Shown here: positions 1 to 9,910 of the stretch, in pieces
How positions within the stretch are numbered: the first letter of the stretch is position 1
Layout: each line of letters begins with the position of its first letter
Assembly: GCF_019977315.1 (NCBI RefSeq)
Contig: NZ_AP024652.1
Coordinates: 3,162,001 to 3,226,000, forward strand
DNA from: Arthrobacter sp. StoSoilB22
Lineage (GTDB): Bacteria; Actinomycetota; Actinomycetes; Actinomycetales; Micrococcaceae
DNA length: 64,000 nucleotides
Reading direction: 5' to 3'
Position numbers and translations under genes: made by a program
The notes under the pieces: generated by a model
Databases searched by the model: none
What the model was told of the DNA's origin: nothing
The model's input: only the letters and a program-made list of their open reading frames with translations

Positions 1-1072
1 TCCAGTGGGCCGGGCAGCGTTCCGGCAGGAGGCTCAAAGCTCCGGCATCTACAACCACGGGCAAATCGTTGGAGAGGGCCGACGCACCGGCGTCCCTTGC
101 CCGTTGCAGCTGCTCCTCGCCGTCCACCCCGGATCCCAGCAGCCACGCTTGGACGCGGCCGGGGTTGTCGGCCTCCCAAAGGGCTTCCGGGGTTCGCGCG
201 AGCACCAGCTGCGCCGCGTCCCGGGGCCCGTTGTAGCGCACCATTCCCGCCCCCGAGAGGGCGGCAGCGTGGACACTCAGGACAGCAGCTCCGGCAAAGC
301 GCGCGGAACCGGCGACTACGCCCAACACGCCCCGCGAATATTTGTGGGCGCGCCGGCCAGGATGGGGCAGCAAGGATCCAAGGTCCGAGGCAGTGAGGCG
401 TCGAAGCTCAGGGCGGTAGCATTCCAAAGAATTCTCAATGCCGATGGGGATCAGCTCCACGCGCCCGGCACACCCTTCACCCGGGTCAGTCATCAGCCCG
501 GCCTTGATGCCGCCAAACGTCACGGTCACGTCCGCACCAAGCACCGGCCAATGCACTTCGCCGGTGTTGGCGTCCAGTCCACTGGGAAGGTCGCAGGCCA
601 CTACCAACCGTGGACGCAACTCTTGAAGCGAAGCCACCAGTTCGGCAGAGGCGTCCCGCAGCCCACCGCGCGCACCGGTCCCGAGCAGGGCATCAATAAT
701 GACGTCATGGCCCGCGCACAGGACGGCCAGCTCTTCCGCGTTAGCGGCTTCCAACGTCACAACAGTTCCGCCGGCGGCGACTAAAGCAGCCAGCGCCTCC
801 GGGTGTACTTCAGCGGCGGCGAGTACCGCCGTCGCTCGGACACCGCGGCGGGCAAGGAAAGCTGCAGCGAACATGCCGTCGCCACCGTTATTACCCTTCC
901 CAACCAGCACTGCAACACTCGCCCCTGCAAGCTTCCGCTTGCTTTTGACCTCGCGAGCCACAACGTGGGCCAACCCGTAGGCGGCCCGTCGCATAAGAAC
1001 AGCGCCCTCACCGGAGTCCAGGAGCGGTTTTTCCGCATCCCTGATCTGTTGTCCGGTGAAGGCGCTGATCAT
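1..1072 (-). CDS. nnr: Bifunctional NAD(P)H-hydrate epimerase/dehydratase (3' end outside window)
   Basis: Repairs hydrated NADH and NADPH: the N-terminal YjeF_N domain epimerises R- and S-NAD(P)HX, and the C-terminal ribokinase-like domain dehydrates it in an ADP- or ATP-dependent way. The reading frame runs from an ATG at 1072 to the left edge without a stop, giving about 357 codons of an expected ~500. The N-terminal domain shows GKGNNGGDG at residues 58-66, the family nucleotide-binding signature, and a PSGLD segment further on. The part of the C-terminal domain in view starts with the conserved HKYSRG-type segment. The gene starts 16 bp after acpS on the same strand, so glmS, acpS and nnr probably form one operon. 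The C-terminal catalytic GxxD motif is beyond the edge, so full function cannot be checked here. Confidence 0.9.
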   Translation of the reverse strand, partial: MISAFTGQQIRDAEKPLLDSGEGAVLMRRAAYGLAHVVAREVKSKRKLAGASVAVLVGKGNNGGDGMFAAAFLARRGVRATAVLAAAEVHPEALAALVAAGGTVVTLEAANAEELAVLCAGHDVIIDALLGTGARGGLRDASAELVASLQELRPRLVVACDLPSGLDANTGEVHWPVLGADVTVTFGGIKAGLMTDPGEGCAGRVELIPIGIENSLECYRPELRRLTASDLGSLLPHPGRRAHKYSRGVLGVVAGSARFAGAAVLSVHAAALSGAGMVRYNGPRDAAQLVLARTPEALWEADNPGRVQAWLLGSGVDGEEQLQRARDAGASALSNDLPVVVDAGALSLLPERCPAHW

Positions 1073-1088
1073 TGCTTGTGAAGTCCCT

Positions 1089-1436
1089 TTAGCCTTCGGC
1101 GAGGACAGTAGCCGTAGCTATGCCGCCGTCGTGGCTCATGGACAAGTGCCAGCGCTTGACGCCCTTGGCCTCGGCAACGGCAAGCACCGTTCCCTTGACC
1201 TGGACGGTGGGTCCATTCTCATCGAGGCCGATCCAGCAATCCTGCCAGTTCATGCCTGCCGGAGCGCCCAGCACTTTGGCAACAGCTTCCTTGGCCGCGA
1301 AGCGCGCCGCCAGGGACCGGGTGTTGAGTTCCCGCTCGGCAGGAACAAACAGACGGTCCCGGAGCCCCGGTGTCCGTTCCAACTGCCGACCAAACCGCTC
1401 GATGTCTACGACGTCCACGCCGATGCCAACAATCAT
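1089..1436 (-). CDS. acpS: Holo-[acyl-carrier-protein] synthase
   Basis: Transfers 4'-phosphopantetheine from CoA to acyl carrier protein, activating fatty-acid synthesis. The product is 115 aa, the usual length for AcpS. The N-terminal [10 protein letters not shown] places the metal-binding Asp at residue 8, and RFAAKEA places the partner Glu at about residue 50; both match the family. The C-terminal SMSHDGG is also typical. It starts 4 bp after the glmS stop and is followed 16 bp later by nnr, a spacing that suggests a single transcript. The nearby pantothenate kinase gene coaA, on the other strand beyond glmS, belongs to the pathway that makes its CoA substrate. Confidence 0.95.
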
Positions 1437-1440
1437 GGCA

Positions 1441-3324
1441 CTACTCTACGGTGACGCTCTTGGCGAGGTTACGCGGCTGATCGACGTCGTAACCCTTGGC
1501 ACCGGCCAGTTCAGCAGCAAAGATCTGCAGCGGAACCGTGGTGAGCAGCGGCATCAGCAGGGTGGGGGTTTCGGGTACGTAGAAGACGTGCTCTGCGTAA
1601 TCCTTGACCGATTCGTCGCCCTCTTCAGCGATGACCAGGGTCCGGGCACCACGTGCACGGACTTCCTGGATGTTGCTGACAACCTTCGAGTGCAGCGAGT
1701 CGCGGCCACGCGGGGACGGAACCACCACGAAGACCGGCTGGCCGTCGTCGATCAAAGCGATAGGACCGTGCTTGAGCTCGCCGGCGGCAAAGCCTTCAGC
1801 GTGGATGTATGCGATTTCCTTGAGCTTCAGCGCGCCTTCAAGGGCTACCGGATAGCCAACGTGGCGGCCCAGGAACAAGACGGATTTCTCGTCCTTCATG
1901 CTGCGGGCAAGCTCACGCAGCGGCCCTGCGTTGTCCAGGATTTTCTGGATCTTGGCGGGGATCTTGTTCAGGTCCGCCAGGACATCCTTGATTTGGCCGG
2001 AGAAGATGTTGCCCCGCAACTGGGCCAGGTACAGGCCAAGCAGGTAGGCAGCAGTGATCTGCGCCAGGAACGCCTTGGTGGAAGCAACAGCGATTTCGGG
2101 GCCTGCGTGCGTGTAAAGCACAGCATCGGATTCACGCGGGATGGTGGAACCGTTGGTGTTGCAGATGGAGATCGTCTTGGCGCCCTGTTCGCGGGCGTAA
2201 CGGACAGCCATCAGCGTGTCCATGGTTTCGCCCGACTGGCTGATGGAAACCACCAGGGTGTTGGAGTCAACAATGGGATCGCGGTAGCGGAACTCGTGCG
2301 CGAGCTCCACCTCGGTGGGAATGCGGCACCAGTTTTCAATGGCGTACTTGGCTACCAGACCAGCGTAGGCCGCGGTACCGCAGGCCAAAACGATGATCTT
2401 GTCCACCTGCTTGAGGAGCTCAGGGTCGATGCGGACTTCGTCCAGGGTGAGCTTGCCGTTGAGGTCCGAGCGGCCCAGGAGGGTCTGCGCTACGGCGTCC
2501 GGCTGGTCGTTGATTTCCTTCTCCATGAAGGAGCTGAAACCACCCTTTTCGGCGGAAGCCGGGTCCCAGTCAACGTGGTATTCCTTGCCCTCGGCAGGAG
2601 CGCCGAAGAAGTCGGTGATCTCCACGGAGTCCGCGGTGATGGTGACGATCTGGTCCTGACCCAGCTCGACGGCACGGCGGGTGTAGTCGATGAAGCCGGA
2701 GACGTCGGAGCCGAGGAAGTTCTCGCCGTCGCCCAGGCCCACTACAAGCGGGGAGTTACGGCGGGCGGCCACGACGACGTCGGGCTGGTCAGCGTGGACG
2801 GCGAGAAGAGTGAAAGCGCCCTCGAGTCGCTGGCAGGCCAGGCGCATTGCCTCGGTGAGGTTGCCGCCGTCGCCGTTGAGCTGGGTGCGGAAAATGTCGC
2901 CGATAAGTGCGGCAGCAACTTCGGTGTCCGTTTCGGACTCGAAGGTGACGCCCTTGCCCAGCAGTTCCTGCTTGAGCTCGGCGAAGTTCTCAATGATCCC
3001 GTTGTGAATGACCGCCAGCTTGCCACCGTCGGAGAGGTGCGGGTGCGCGTTACGGTCCGTGGGTCCGCCGTGCGTTGCCCAACGGGTATGGCCGATGCCG
3101 GTCAGGGACTCAGGAACCGGGCTTGCTTCCAGTTCTGCGATCAAGTTGCTCAGCTTGCCGGACTTCTTGCGGGAAGAAATGCTCCCGTCAGCCACTACTG
3201 CGACGCCTGCGGAGTCATAGCCGCGGTATTCCAGACGGCGCAGCCCTTCCACCACAACGTCAAGAGCGCTGTATCCAGCTGCCTTGCGAGACGAATTGCC
3301 AACATAGCCTACGATTCCACACAT
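1441..3324 (-). CDS. glmS: Glutamine-fructose-6-phosphate aminotransferase (isomerizing)
   Basis: Makes glucosamine-6-phosphate from fructose-6-phosphate and glutamine, the first step to UDP-GlcNAc for peptidoglycan. The start is placed at the ATG at 3324, giving MCGIVGYVG, because the N-terminal nucleophile Cys must follow Met directly; the frame stays open upstream to 3387 but those residues would block the Cys. Length is 627 aa. The glutaminase domain has GHTRWATHG near residue 75-100. Two SIS sugar-isomerase domains follow, with SQSGETMDT at about 358-366, and the C-terminus ends in the classic [13 protein letters not shown]. No glmS ribozyme fold was recognised in the short 139-bp divergent gap to coaA. 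glmM lies about 2 kb away. Confidence 0.97.
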
Positions 3325-3463
3325 GGGTACAAGCCTAGCGGCTAGTGCAAACAACTGATGTGGGACATCCTCCCTCCTTCTGTTCATTGACGGGGTTCCA
3401 GCCCTCGCAATTCACCTGCCCTTCGTCGCGCATTTCCTGATCCGCTCCGCGGAGGGCAGAATC

Positions 3464-4435
3464 ATGAGCGTGACTTTGCAACGCACCGAAGCTAATGGCG
3501 ACGGCGCTTCCCCGTTTGTAGAGCTGGACCGTCAAACGTGGTCCAGGCTTGCAGCGCAGATGGAGCAGCCCCTCAACGAAGAGGACGTCTTCCGTCTCCG
3601 CGGCCTCGGCGACCCCCTGGACATGAAAGAAGTCAGGGAGGTTTACCTCCCTCTCTCCCGCCTCCTTCACCTGTACGTGGAGGCCTCACACCAACTCCAC
3701 GCAGCCACCACTACGTTCCTGGGTGAGCAAACCCAACGCACGCCGTTCGTGATCGGGGTGGCCGGGTCCGTTGCCGTTGGCAAGTCCACCATTGCCCGTG
3801 TGCTCCGGGAAATGCTCCGGCGCTGGCCCGGAACGCCCAACGTGGAACTCATCACCACAGATGGCTTCCTTTATCCTTTGGCTGAGCTGAAGCGCCGGCA
3901 CTTGCTGGAGCGGAAAGGTTTCCCGGAGTCCTACGACCGCCGTGGACTTCTTCGTTTCGTTTCTGAAGTCAAAGGCGGCGCCGAGGAAGTCCGCGCGCCT
4001 TGGTACTCCCACGTCACCTATGACATAGTGCCGGGAAAGGAAGTCGTAGTGCGGCGCCCCGACGTCCTGATTGTCGAGGGACTGAACGTCCTGGCCCCGG
4101 CCCGCCCGCGGATGGACGGCAAGCAGGGACTGGCCGTCAGCGACTTCTTCGACTTCTCCATCTACGTGGATGCCAAGACCTCCTACATTGAAGAGTGGTA
4201 CGTGGACCGCTTCCGGAAATTGCGGACCACGGCATTCGCCCAGCCCGAGTCCTACTTCCACCGCTACGCCACACTGTCGGACGAGGACGCCGAGTCAACG
4301 GCACGGGGCATATGGAAACGCATCAACGAGCCGAACCTCGAGGAAAATGTGCTGCCCACCCGCGGACGTGCACAACTGGTACTCACCAAGGACGCAGACC
4401 ACTCGATCCGCCGCATGCTGCTCAGAAAGGTCTAG
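3464..4435 (+). CDS. coaA: Type I pantothenate kinase
   Basis: Phosphorylates pantothenate, the committed step of CoA synthesis. The 323-aa product has the P-loop [12 protein letters not shown] at about residues 97-108, followed by [10 protein letters not shown] and RKGFPESYD, which are diagnostic for the PanK-I (CoaA) family rather than type III CoaX. The ATG at 3464 has a strong ribosome binding site (GGAGGGCAG) upstream. It is divergent from glmS across 139 bp, which must hold promoters for both directions. The VanY-like gene starts one base after its stop codon, so the two are likely co-transcribed and translationally coupled. Confidence 0.97.
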   Translation: MSVTLQRTEANGDGASPFVELDRQTWSRLAAQMEQPLNEEDVFRLRGLGDPLDMKEVREVYLPLSRLLHLYVEASHQLHAATTTFLGEQTQRTPFVIGVAGSVAVGKSTIARVLREMLRRWPGTPNVELITTDGFLYPLAELKRRHLLERKGFPESYDRRGLLRFVSEVKGGAEEVRAPWYSHVTYDIVPGKEVVVRRPDVLIVEGLNVLAPARPRMDGKQGLAVSDFFDFSIYVDAKTSYIEEWYVDRFRKLRTTAFAQPESYFHRYATLSDEDAESTARGIWKRINEPNLEENVLPTRGRAQLVLTKDADHSIRRMLLRKV

Positions 4436-4436
4436 G

Positions 4437-5306
4437 GTGCCCAACAATTCCCAACCGTTGCCTAGCCGGCGGACTTTCGCCAGCCTCCTGACCGCCGGCG
4501 CGGGAATGGCAGCATTGGCGGCCTGCACGCCTGAAAACGCCGCCCCCTCCCCCGTCGCGGCGAACGCCGCCAGCGAGGCCCCTTCGTTACCCACACCGTC
4601 CTCCGTGGGCACCCCCAGCGCCGCAGCAAGCGAGCCTGCACCCGTTGAATCAGCCCCCAGCGCGACTCCCTCCAATACAGCCCCCTCGCACGCCGTTGCC
4701 CCGCAGCACTCCCTTACGGATCCAACGAGTCCCTGGGTAGTGGTGAACAAGCACCGGCCCCTGGTCCCCCAGGCCTTCGTTCCGGCAGACTTGGTGCAGC
4801 CAGGCGTACGGCTCGCCGTCAGCGGCGAAGCGGCCCTGATTAACAGCACGACGGCGACTGCCGCTGAAAAGATGTTCGGGGCCGCAGCCACGGAGGGCGT
4901 CATCATGACGCTGGCCTCCGGATACCGTTCGTATTCCACCCAGGTTGCTACCTACAACGGCTACGTCGCCAGCACCGGCCAGGCCGCCGCCGACCGCGCT
5001 TCCGCCCGCCCAGGGCACTCCGAGCATCAAACGGGCTGGTCCTTTGACATCGGCGACGGTGCGGGAGCCTGCAGCTTCCAACCATGCTTCGCCGAGCAAC
5101 CCGCTGCCATCTGGGCCAAAGCCAACGCCCACAAGTTTGGATTCGTGGTCCGCTATCCGTGGATGTTCCACGACACCACAGGGTACTTTTACGAGTCCTG
5201 GCATCTGCGGTACATCGGGGTGGAGGCAGCTACGGACATGACCGCCCGCGGCATCGCAACCCTGGAAGAGTATTTCGGGCTTGAAGCAGCTCCGGACTAC
5301 CTCTAA
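4437..5306 (+). CDS. VanY-type D-alanyl-D-alanine carboxypeptidase lipoprotein (M15B)
   Basis: Predicted extracytoplasmic zinc peptidase that trims the terminal D-Ala of peptidoglycan stem peptides. The GTG at 4437 is preferred over upstream in-frame ATGs that lie inside coaA, because AAAGG sits 6 bp before it and the protein then begins with an export signal: SRRTFAS (Tat-like twin Arg at 11-12), a hydrophobic stretch and a lipobox LAAC with Cys at residue 30. A Ser/Pro/Ala-rich linker to about residue 95 would span the wall. The catalytic domain shows SGYRSYSTQ, SEHQTGWSFDIGD (zinc His and Asp, about 193-206) and ESWHLRYIG (Glu and His, about 252), the M15B pattern. Length is 289 aa. The exact substrate is inferred. 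Confidence 0.88.
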   Translation: MPNNSQPLPSRRTFASLLTAGAGMAALAACTPENAAPSPVAANAASEAPSLPTPSSVGTPSAAASEPAPVESAPSATPSNTAPSHAVAPQHSLTDPTSPWVVVNKHRPLVPQAFVPADLVQPGVRLAVSGEAALINSTTATAAEKMFGAAATEGVIMTLASGYRSYSTQVATYNGYVASTGQAAADRASARPGHSEHQTGWSFDIGDGAGACSFQPCFAEQPAAIWAKANAHKFGFVVRYPWMFHDTTGYFYESWHLRYIGVEAATDMTARGIATLEEYFGLEAAPDYL

Positions 5307-5340
5307 TCCTTAGTAACTGAGGCTCTCATCCTTAAACACC

Positions 5341-5384
5341 GAGGCCCGCACCCCTGCTCCGACTCAAGCTGGGGTACGGGCCTC
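5341..5384. terminator. Bidirectional terminator between vanY-like gene and glmM
   Basis: A strong stem pairs GAGGCCCG (5341-5348) with CGGGCCTC (5377-5384), extended by CACCCC and GGGGT. It lies between two convergent genes and is followed by AAAATG on plus. It probably ends both transcripts. Confidence 0.75.
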
Positions 5385-5397
5385 AAAATGTGGTCTC

Positions 5398-6762
5398 CTA
5401 GACTGCCATTTCGCTGGGAGCGCCCAAACGTTCCTTGACGACGGCGGCGAGCCCCTTGCAGACGCGCTCGGCCGTTTCCATGTCAGCGGCTTCCACCATC
5501 ACACGCACCAACGCCTCGGTCCCTGAGGGCCTGAGGAGCACACGGCCGGTCTCACCCAGTTCAAGCTCCGCCGCGGCAACAGCCTCGGCAACGCCCTCGT
5601 CAGTGGCAGCCCGGGCTTTATCAACGCCCTTGACGTTGATCATGAGCTGCGGCAGCTTGGTCATGGCGCTGGACAGGTCCTTGAGGCTGCGTCCGGTCAA
5701 GGCAACCTGGGCTGCAAGCTGCAGACCGGTCAGGACGCCGTCACCTGTGGTGGCGAAGTCCGAGAAGATCACGTGGCCGGACTGTTCACCACCAAGGTTG
5801 TATCCGCCGTCTCGCATTGCCTCCAATACGTAACGGTCACCAACACCAGTCTCGCGGATGGCGATACCCGCATCGCGCAGGGCGATCTTCAGGCCGAGGT
5901 TACTCATGACTGTGGCCACGAGGATGTTGTCCTTGAGCTTTCCTGCATCCTTGAGCGCCAGTGCCAGAATCGCCATGATCTGGTCGCCGTCCACTTCGTT
6001 GCCTTCATGGTCGACGGCCAGGCAGCGGTCAGCGTCACCGTCGTGGGCTACGCCAAGGTCCGCGCCATGCTTGACCACGGCCTCCTTGAGCGGGCCCAGG
6101 TGCGTGGATCCAACGCCTTCATTAATGTTCAAGCCGTCCGGCTCTGCGCCGATGACCACCACGTCGGCGCCAGCATCCTTGAAGACCTGGGGCGAACAGC
6201 CGCTAGCTGCACCATGGGCGCAGTCCAGAACTACCTTCAAGCCTTCCAAGCGCTTGGGAAGCGTGCCAAGCAGGTGCACAATGTACCGGTCTTCGGCGTC
6301 TGAGAACCTCTGGATTCGTCCGACGTCGGCTCCCACCGGGCGCTGCGGCTCTTTGCCCAGCTGAGCCTCGATGGCGTCCTCAACATCGTCCGGAAGCTTC
6401 TGGCCGCCGCGGGCGAAGAACTTAATTCCGTTGTCCGGCGCAGGGTTATGCGACGCCGAGAGCATGACTCCAAAGTCGGCGTCGAGATCCGCCACGAGGT
6501 AAGCCGCGGCAGGGGTGGGGAGCACGCCGGCGTCGTAGACGTCGATGCCGGAACTGGACAGCCCGGCTTCGACGGCAGCGGCGAGGAACTCGCCGCTGGC
6601 TCTGGGATCCCTTGCGACGACGGCGCGCGGCCGCTTGCCATCGGTAGAGCGTTCATGGCCGAGTACGACGGCGGCTGCTTGCGCGAGCTGCATAGCCAGT
6701 TCGGCGGTGAGCAATCCGTTCGCGAGACCGCGGACGCCATCTGTTCCAAATAATCTAGACAT
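5398..6762 (-). CDS. glmM: Phosphoglucosamine mutase
   Basis: Interconverts glucosamine-6-phosphate and glucosamine-1-phosphate, the step after GlmS on the way to UDP-GlcNAc. The 454-aa protein opens with [12 protein letters not shown] and carries the active-site phosphoserine loop [17 protein letters not shown] near residue 100. The metal loop DGDADRC and the C-terminal phosphate-binding [15 protein letters not shown] are also present; together they identify the GlmM subgroup of alpha-D-phosphohexomutases. It lies downstream of rplM-rpsI on the same strand, but a strong terminator at 6866-6902 separates it from rpsI, so it may have its own promoter. Convergent with the VanY-like gene. Confidence 0.97.
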   Translation of the reverse strand: MSRLFGTDGVRGLANGLLTAELAMQLAQAAAVVLGHERSTDGKRPRAVVARDPRASGEFLAAAVEAGLSSSGIDVYDAGVLPTPAAAYLVADLDADFGVMLSASHNPAPDNGIKFFARGGQKLPDDVEDAIEAQLGKEPQRPVGADVGRIQRFSDAEDRYIVHLLGTLPKRLEGLKVVLDCAHGAASGCSPQVFKDAGADVVVIGAEPDGLNINEGVGSTHLGPLKEAVVKHGADLGVAHDGDADRCLAVDHEGNEVDGDQIMAILALALKDAGKLKDNILVATVMSNLGLKIALRDAGIAIRETGVGDRYVLEAMRDGGYNLGGEQSGHVIFSDFATTGDGVLTGLQLAAQVALTGRSLKDLSSAMTKLPQLMINVKGVDKARAATDEGVAEAVAAAELELGETGRVLLRPSGTEALVRVMVEAADMETAERVCKGLAAVVKERLGAPSEMAV

Positions 6763-6865
6763 CGGGTCAAGTTTAGACGACGACAGGACAGCACTGGTTC
6801 AAGCGGCCGCCAGAAGGTCATGTGCGGCGCCTTCCTTGACTCCGCTGCCTGGTATCTGAAACGGC

Positions 6866-6902
6866 GAAAGCCCGCCCCGCCGAAACGGCGGAACGGGCTT
6901 TC
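6866..6902 (-). terminator. Terminator after rpsI
   Basis: GAAAGCCCG (6866-6874) pairs with CGGGCTTTC (6894-6902), and CCGCC/GGCGG extend the stem inward. It lies just past the rpsI stop on the minus strand and would end the rplM-rpsI transcript before glmM. Confidence 0.75.
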
Positions 6903-6915
6903 GAGTAAGCGTAGA

Positions 6916-7425
6916 TTAACGCTTGGAGTACTGCTGAGCCTTGCGGGCCTTCTTGAGACCAGCCTTCTTGCGCTCGATGACGCGTGCGTCACGGCTCAAG
7001 TAACCGGCCTTCTTGAGGGTGGCGCGGTTGTTGTCGACATCGATCTCGTTCAGCGAGCGAGCAACGCCAAGGCGCAGTGCGCCGGCCTGGCCGGAGATGC
7101 CACCACCGTGGATACGGGCGATGACGTCGTAGGCGCCTTCGAGATCAAGGATCTTGAAGGGCTCGTTGACATCCTGCTGGTGCAGTTTGTTCGGGAAGTA
7201 GTTGTCCAGCGTGCGGCCGTTGATGGTCCACTTGCCGGAGCCAGGCACAACGCGAACGCGTGCAACGGCTTCCTTGCGGCGGCCAACAGCTGCGCCGGCA
7301 ACGGTCAGTGCCGGGCGCTCCTTCTTGGGAGCATCTTCGGCAGCGTTGCTGCTTTCAGAGGTGTAGCTGGTGAGGGTTTCCTCGGCCTCGACGGCTTCGG
7401 CGGTCAGTTCTTCGTTCTGAGCCAC
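6916..7425 (-). CDS. rpsI: 30S ribosomal protein S9 (uS9)
   Basis: Small-subunit protein whose C-terminal tail reaches the P-site tRNA. The 169-aa product has the uS9 core from about residue 42 ([34 protein letters not shown]) and ends in the typical basic [12 protein letters not shown]. The first ~40 residues form an acidic, Ser/Thr/Glu-rich extension absent from E. coli S9, consistent with actinobacterial versions. It follows rplM by 39 bp, the standard rplM-rpsI pair. Confidence 0.97.
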   Translation of the reverse strand: MAQNEELTAEAVEAEETLTSYTSESSNAAEDAPKKERPALTVAGAAVGRRKEAVARVRVVPGSGKWTINGRTLDNYFPNKLHQQDVNEPFKILDLEGAYDVIARIHGGGISGQAGALRLGVARSLNEIDVDNNRATLKKAGYLSRDARVIERKKAGLKKARKAQQYSKR

Positions 7426-7464
7426 GGTTCTCCTTGTAATAAAAAGTTTAGTTGGTGGCCAGGA

Positions 7465-7908
7465 CTACTGGGCGACCTGGGTGATTTCGAAAGTCTTCGG
7501 CTGCTGTGCAGCGTGGGGGTGCTCAGCGCCACGGTAGACCTTGAGCTTGCCCAACTGCTGTGCAGCGAGGGAGTTCTTGGGGAGCATGCCCTTGATGGCC
7601 TTCTCAACAGCGCGAACCGGGTTGGATTCCAACAGCTCGGCGTAGTTGACGGAGGTCAGGCCGCCCGGGTAACCGGAGTGGCGGTATGCGCGCTTCTGCT
7701 CCAGCTTGGCGCCGGTGAGGGCAACCTTTTCAGCGTTGATGATGATGACGAAGTCGCCCATGTCCATGTGGGACGCAAAGGTCGGCTTGTGCTTTCCGCG
7801 CAGCAGTGTTGCGGTCTGGCTGGCAAGACGACCAAGGACAACGTCGGTGGCGTCAATGACGTGCCACTGGCGGTTGATATCGCCGGGCTTCGGGGTGTAC
7901 GTACGCAC
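7465..7908 (-). CDS. rplM: 50S ribosomal protein L13 (uL13)
   Basis: Early-assembly large-subunit protein, 147 aa as expected. The sequence shows the family features [38 protein letters not shown] and [14 protein letters not shown]. It heads the rplM-rpsI operon. Upstream, the 289-bp gap to the divergent prepilin peptidase gene should hold its promoter. Confidence 0.97.
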   Translation of the reverse strand: MRTYTPKPGDINRQWHVIDATDVVLGRLASQTATLLRGKHKPTFASHMDMGDFVIIINAEKVALTGAKLEQKRAYRHSGYPGGLTSVNYAELLESNPVRAVEKAIKGMLPKNSLAAQQLGKLKVYRGAEHPHAAQQPKTFEITQVAQ

Positions 7909-8197
7909 GGTTTTGCCTCGTTCTTGTTCTGGCGTTCATGTTTTAGGCGACACGCAATAAGGCGTGTACCTATCTATGTATGCGCTACCGGAGCAGAGGT
8001 GAGGGCTCTATGTACCAGTTATCCCAAGATCTCGAAAATGCCTAAGGAGTTAGCGATCCTGCAACTGGATCCCCCGCAAGGCATGTGTCATCGAGATAGG
8101 ACACGCACAACGACTCTAAACAATACCGTCATGAGGGCGTCCGGGTCAAAATGGGGTAACCGCCCTTGGGGGCCATGCGCTGATTGAGGGAGAACAG
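7909..8197. other. Divergent intergenic region rplM / prepilin peptidase
   Basis: A 289-bp gap with no coding capacity. It contains a small hairpin ACACGC/GCGTGT (7950-7967) in the presumed rplM leader and is more AT-rich than its surroundings. Promoters for both directions are expected here, but no convincing pair of -35/-10 boxes could be picked by eye. Confidence 0.5.
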
Positions 8198-8842
8198 ATG
8201 CCCAACGGACCCGGCTTCGCACTCCTTCTTGCGCTCCTTGGTTTGCTGCTGAGCCCTGTTACCGAGCTTCTGATTGCCCGCGCGCTGCCGCGACTCGGCG
8301 GCCTCCCTGTAGCTAAGGTCCGGATCACGACGGCGGCCGTCACCGCGCTGCTGTTTTGCTTGCTTGCGTGGCGGCTCGGTTTCTCTCCGGAGTTGCCGGC
8401 ATTCCTTTTATTGGCATTACTCGGAGTGCAACTTTCACGGATCGATTTCACTCTCCATTTGCTGCCCAACCGCCTTGTATTGCTGTTGCTCGGTGGGGGT
8501 TTAGTACTTTTTTCCACATCCGCAGCTCTCGCGCCGGGCTGGCCGGACCTCTTCCGCGCCCTCGCCGGCGGGGCGATGATGTTCGCCGGCTACGTCATTC
8601 TCAAACTTATTTCGCCAAGAAGCCTCGGAATGGGCGATGTGAAGCTCGCAGCGCCCCTGGGTTTGTACTTGGGCTACTTGGGTTGGCAGCAAGTACTCAT
8701 TGGCGGGCTACTGGGATTCGTGGTGGGCGGGTTGCTGACGGTGCTGATGTTACGCCTGCGATCCGCCGAAAAGCCCGCAGAAACAGCCCATGGACCCGCA
8801 ATGCTCATTGCTGCGGTTGGCGTAGTTCTGTTCATGAACTAG
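8198..8842 (+). CDS. tadV: Prepilin peptidase (TadV/CpaA, A24 family)
   Basis: Membrane aspartyl protease that would cleave the leader of the Flp pilin and TadE-like pseudopilin encoded just downstream. The 214-aa protein is almost wholly hydrophobic with about six membrane spans. The two catalytic aspartates are visible: Asp83 in RIDFTLHLLPNR and Asp147 in the hallmark GMGDVKL. It lacks the zinc and methylase domain of full-length PilD enzymes, as is usual for Tad-type peptidases. A GAGGGAGAA ribosome binding site precedes the ATG. It is separated from the pilin gene by 324 bp, so it may be its own transcript. Confidence 0.88.
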   Translation: MPNGPGFALLLALLGLLLSPVTELLIARALPRLGGLPVAKVRITTAAVTALLFCLLAWRLGFSPELPAFLLLALLGVQLSRIDFTLHLLPNRLVLLLLGGGLVLFSTSAALAPGWPDLFRALAGGAMMFAGYVILKLISPRSLGMGDVKLAAPLGLYLGYLGWQQVLIGGLLGFVVGGLLTVLMLRLRSAEKPAETAHGPAMLIAAVGVVLFMN

Positions 8843-9166
8843 CCCGTGGTTAGTACGTCCTTACCCAGGCTTCAGCCCGCCCGGAATACATAAGGCTCCT
8901 TTGTAAAGCAAGTAGTTTCCACCCGCCCAGGCACCGAAACTGAGTACTTTCTGCCCGCTGGCACATCCGGCAAGTAATAGGCGCCCGGATAAATCGAGTA
9001 CGGCTACGCATTGTGACTTCAGCGGCCCAGGGTGAATTCTTATCTCATCGAATTACGAACAGCTAAAGGCTCCACAGACGCAGTTCGATATTCGGGTAAA
9101 TTTAGATAATTTGCCGCCCTGCCATTCATGATTTACTGCCACATTAATTCTGGGAAGGATATTCCA
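8843..9166 (+). other. Pilin upstream region with candidate -10 box
   Basis: A 324-bp AT-richer gap between the prepilin peptidase and flp, with no ORF. TAGATAAT at 9103-9110 resembles a -10 element about 60 bp before the pilin start; no good -35 box is seen at 16-18 bp, so an activator or alternative sigma factor may be involved. The rest shows no clear structure. Confidence 0.35.
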
Positions 9167-9364
9167 ATGTCATCTCTTATGGTTTCCGTTATCTCGTTCA
9201 TCGCCGGCGTCAAGGATCGCTTCACCTCCGAGGAGAAGGGCGCAACGGCAGTTGAATACGGTCTGCTGGTGGCCCTCATCGCCGCAATCATCGTTGGCAC
9301 TGTGGTTACTTTGGGCACGGACGTCCTCAAGGGCTTCCAAACCGTAGAAAAGGCGTTGCCGTAA
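9167..9364 (+). CDS. flp: Flp-type pilin (type IVc major pilin)
   Basis: The structural subunit of the Tad pilus. The ATG at 9167 is chosen over 9128 because GGGAAGGA lies just before it; this gives a 65-aa prepilin. The leader ends at Gly25, and the mature protein starts ATAVEYGLLVALIAAIIVG, with the conserved Glu at +5 and Tyr at +6, the Flp signature, followed by a hydrophobic helix of ~20 residues. Only a short hydrophilic C-terminus follows, as is normal for Flp pilins. It is the only full-length Flp pilin seen in the locus. Confidence 0.93.
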   Translation: MSSLMVSVISFIAGVKDRFTSEEKGATAVEYGLLVALIAAIIVGTVVTLGTDVLKGFQTVEKALP

Positions 9365-9460
9365 CCCATACCGGCCGGCTTCACTACCGATCCCGGGCCG
9401 GCTGCCCCGATGCATTCATCGGCTGCAGCCGGCCCGGATTCGTTTTATCTGGGAGTAGCT

Positions 9461-9910
9461 ATGAGATCTAACGATAAGAAGAGGAAAAAGCTCCGCGCAC
9501 GGAAGCCCTCCACATCCAAGAACCAGTCCGGTGCCGTTGCGGTTGAATTTGCATTGGTGTTGCCCATATTCCTCGTGCTGGTACTGGGAATTTTTGAGTT
9601 CGGCCGCGCATTCAACATCCAGATTTCCTTGTCTGAAGCCGCCCGGGAAGCCGCCCGATATGCAGCCATTCACCAGTCGGACTCCACCTACACCGTGGGC
9701 GATGCGCAGGCGGCGGGTGTGGCTGCGGCACCGTCGGTGGACCTCGACCCCGGCGACATTGCCATTACGTCAACCGGAACCAACCCTTGCAACGTGGAAG
9801 TCACCATCTCCTACAGCACGCCGTGGATGACCGGTTTTCCCGGGCTTGTACCTGGAATGCCGGCCGAACTAGCCATCTCAGGGACAGGAGTCATGCGATG
9901 CGGCGGCTGA
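9461..9910 (+). CDS. tadE: TadE-like minor pseudopilin
   Basis: Predicted minor pilin or pilus-assembly protein. The start at 9461 follows a GGGAG site and gives 149 aa. A basic N-terminus (residues 1-20) is followed by Gly24 and AVAVEFALVLPIFLVLVLG, a prepilin-peptidase-like cleavage site with Glu at +5, then EFGRAFNIQISLSEAAREAARYAA, characteristic of TadE. The C-terminal domain contains two cysteines. It overlaps the next gene by 13 bp. Upstream ATGs (9410) lack a ribosome binding site. Confidence 0.85.
   Translation: MRSNDKKRKKLRARKPSTSKNQSGAVAVEFALVLPIFLVLVLGIFEFGRAFNIQISLSEAAREAARYAAIHQSDSTYTVGDAQAAGVAAAPSVDLDPGDIAITSTGTNPCNVEVTISYSTPWMTGFPGLVPGMPAELAISGTGVMRCGG

Noticed and set aside
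1-784. Plus-strand frame of 259 codons at the left edge
   Set aside because: Antisense to the NAD(P)HX repair gene, whose minus-strand frame has the GKGNNGGDG motif.
1120-3345. Long plus-strand open frame of 741 codons
   Set aside because: It lies antisense to glmS, which has full motifs and correct length; long shadow frames are common at this GC content.
3325-3463. Possible glmS ribozyme
   Set aside because: The 139-bp gap is too short for the ribozyme plus two promoters, and no core P2.1/P1 pattern was seen; the ribozyme is typical of Firmicutes.
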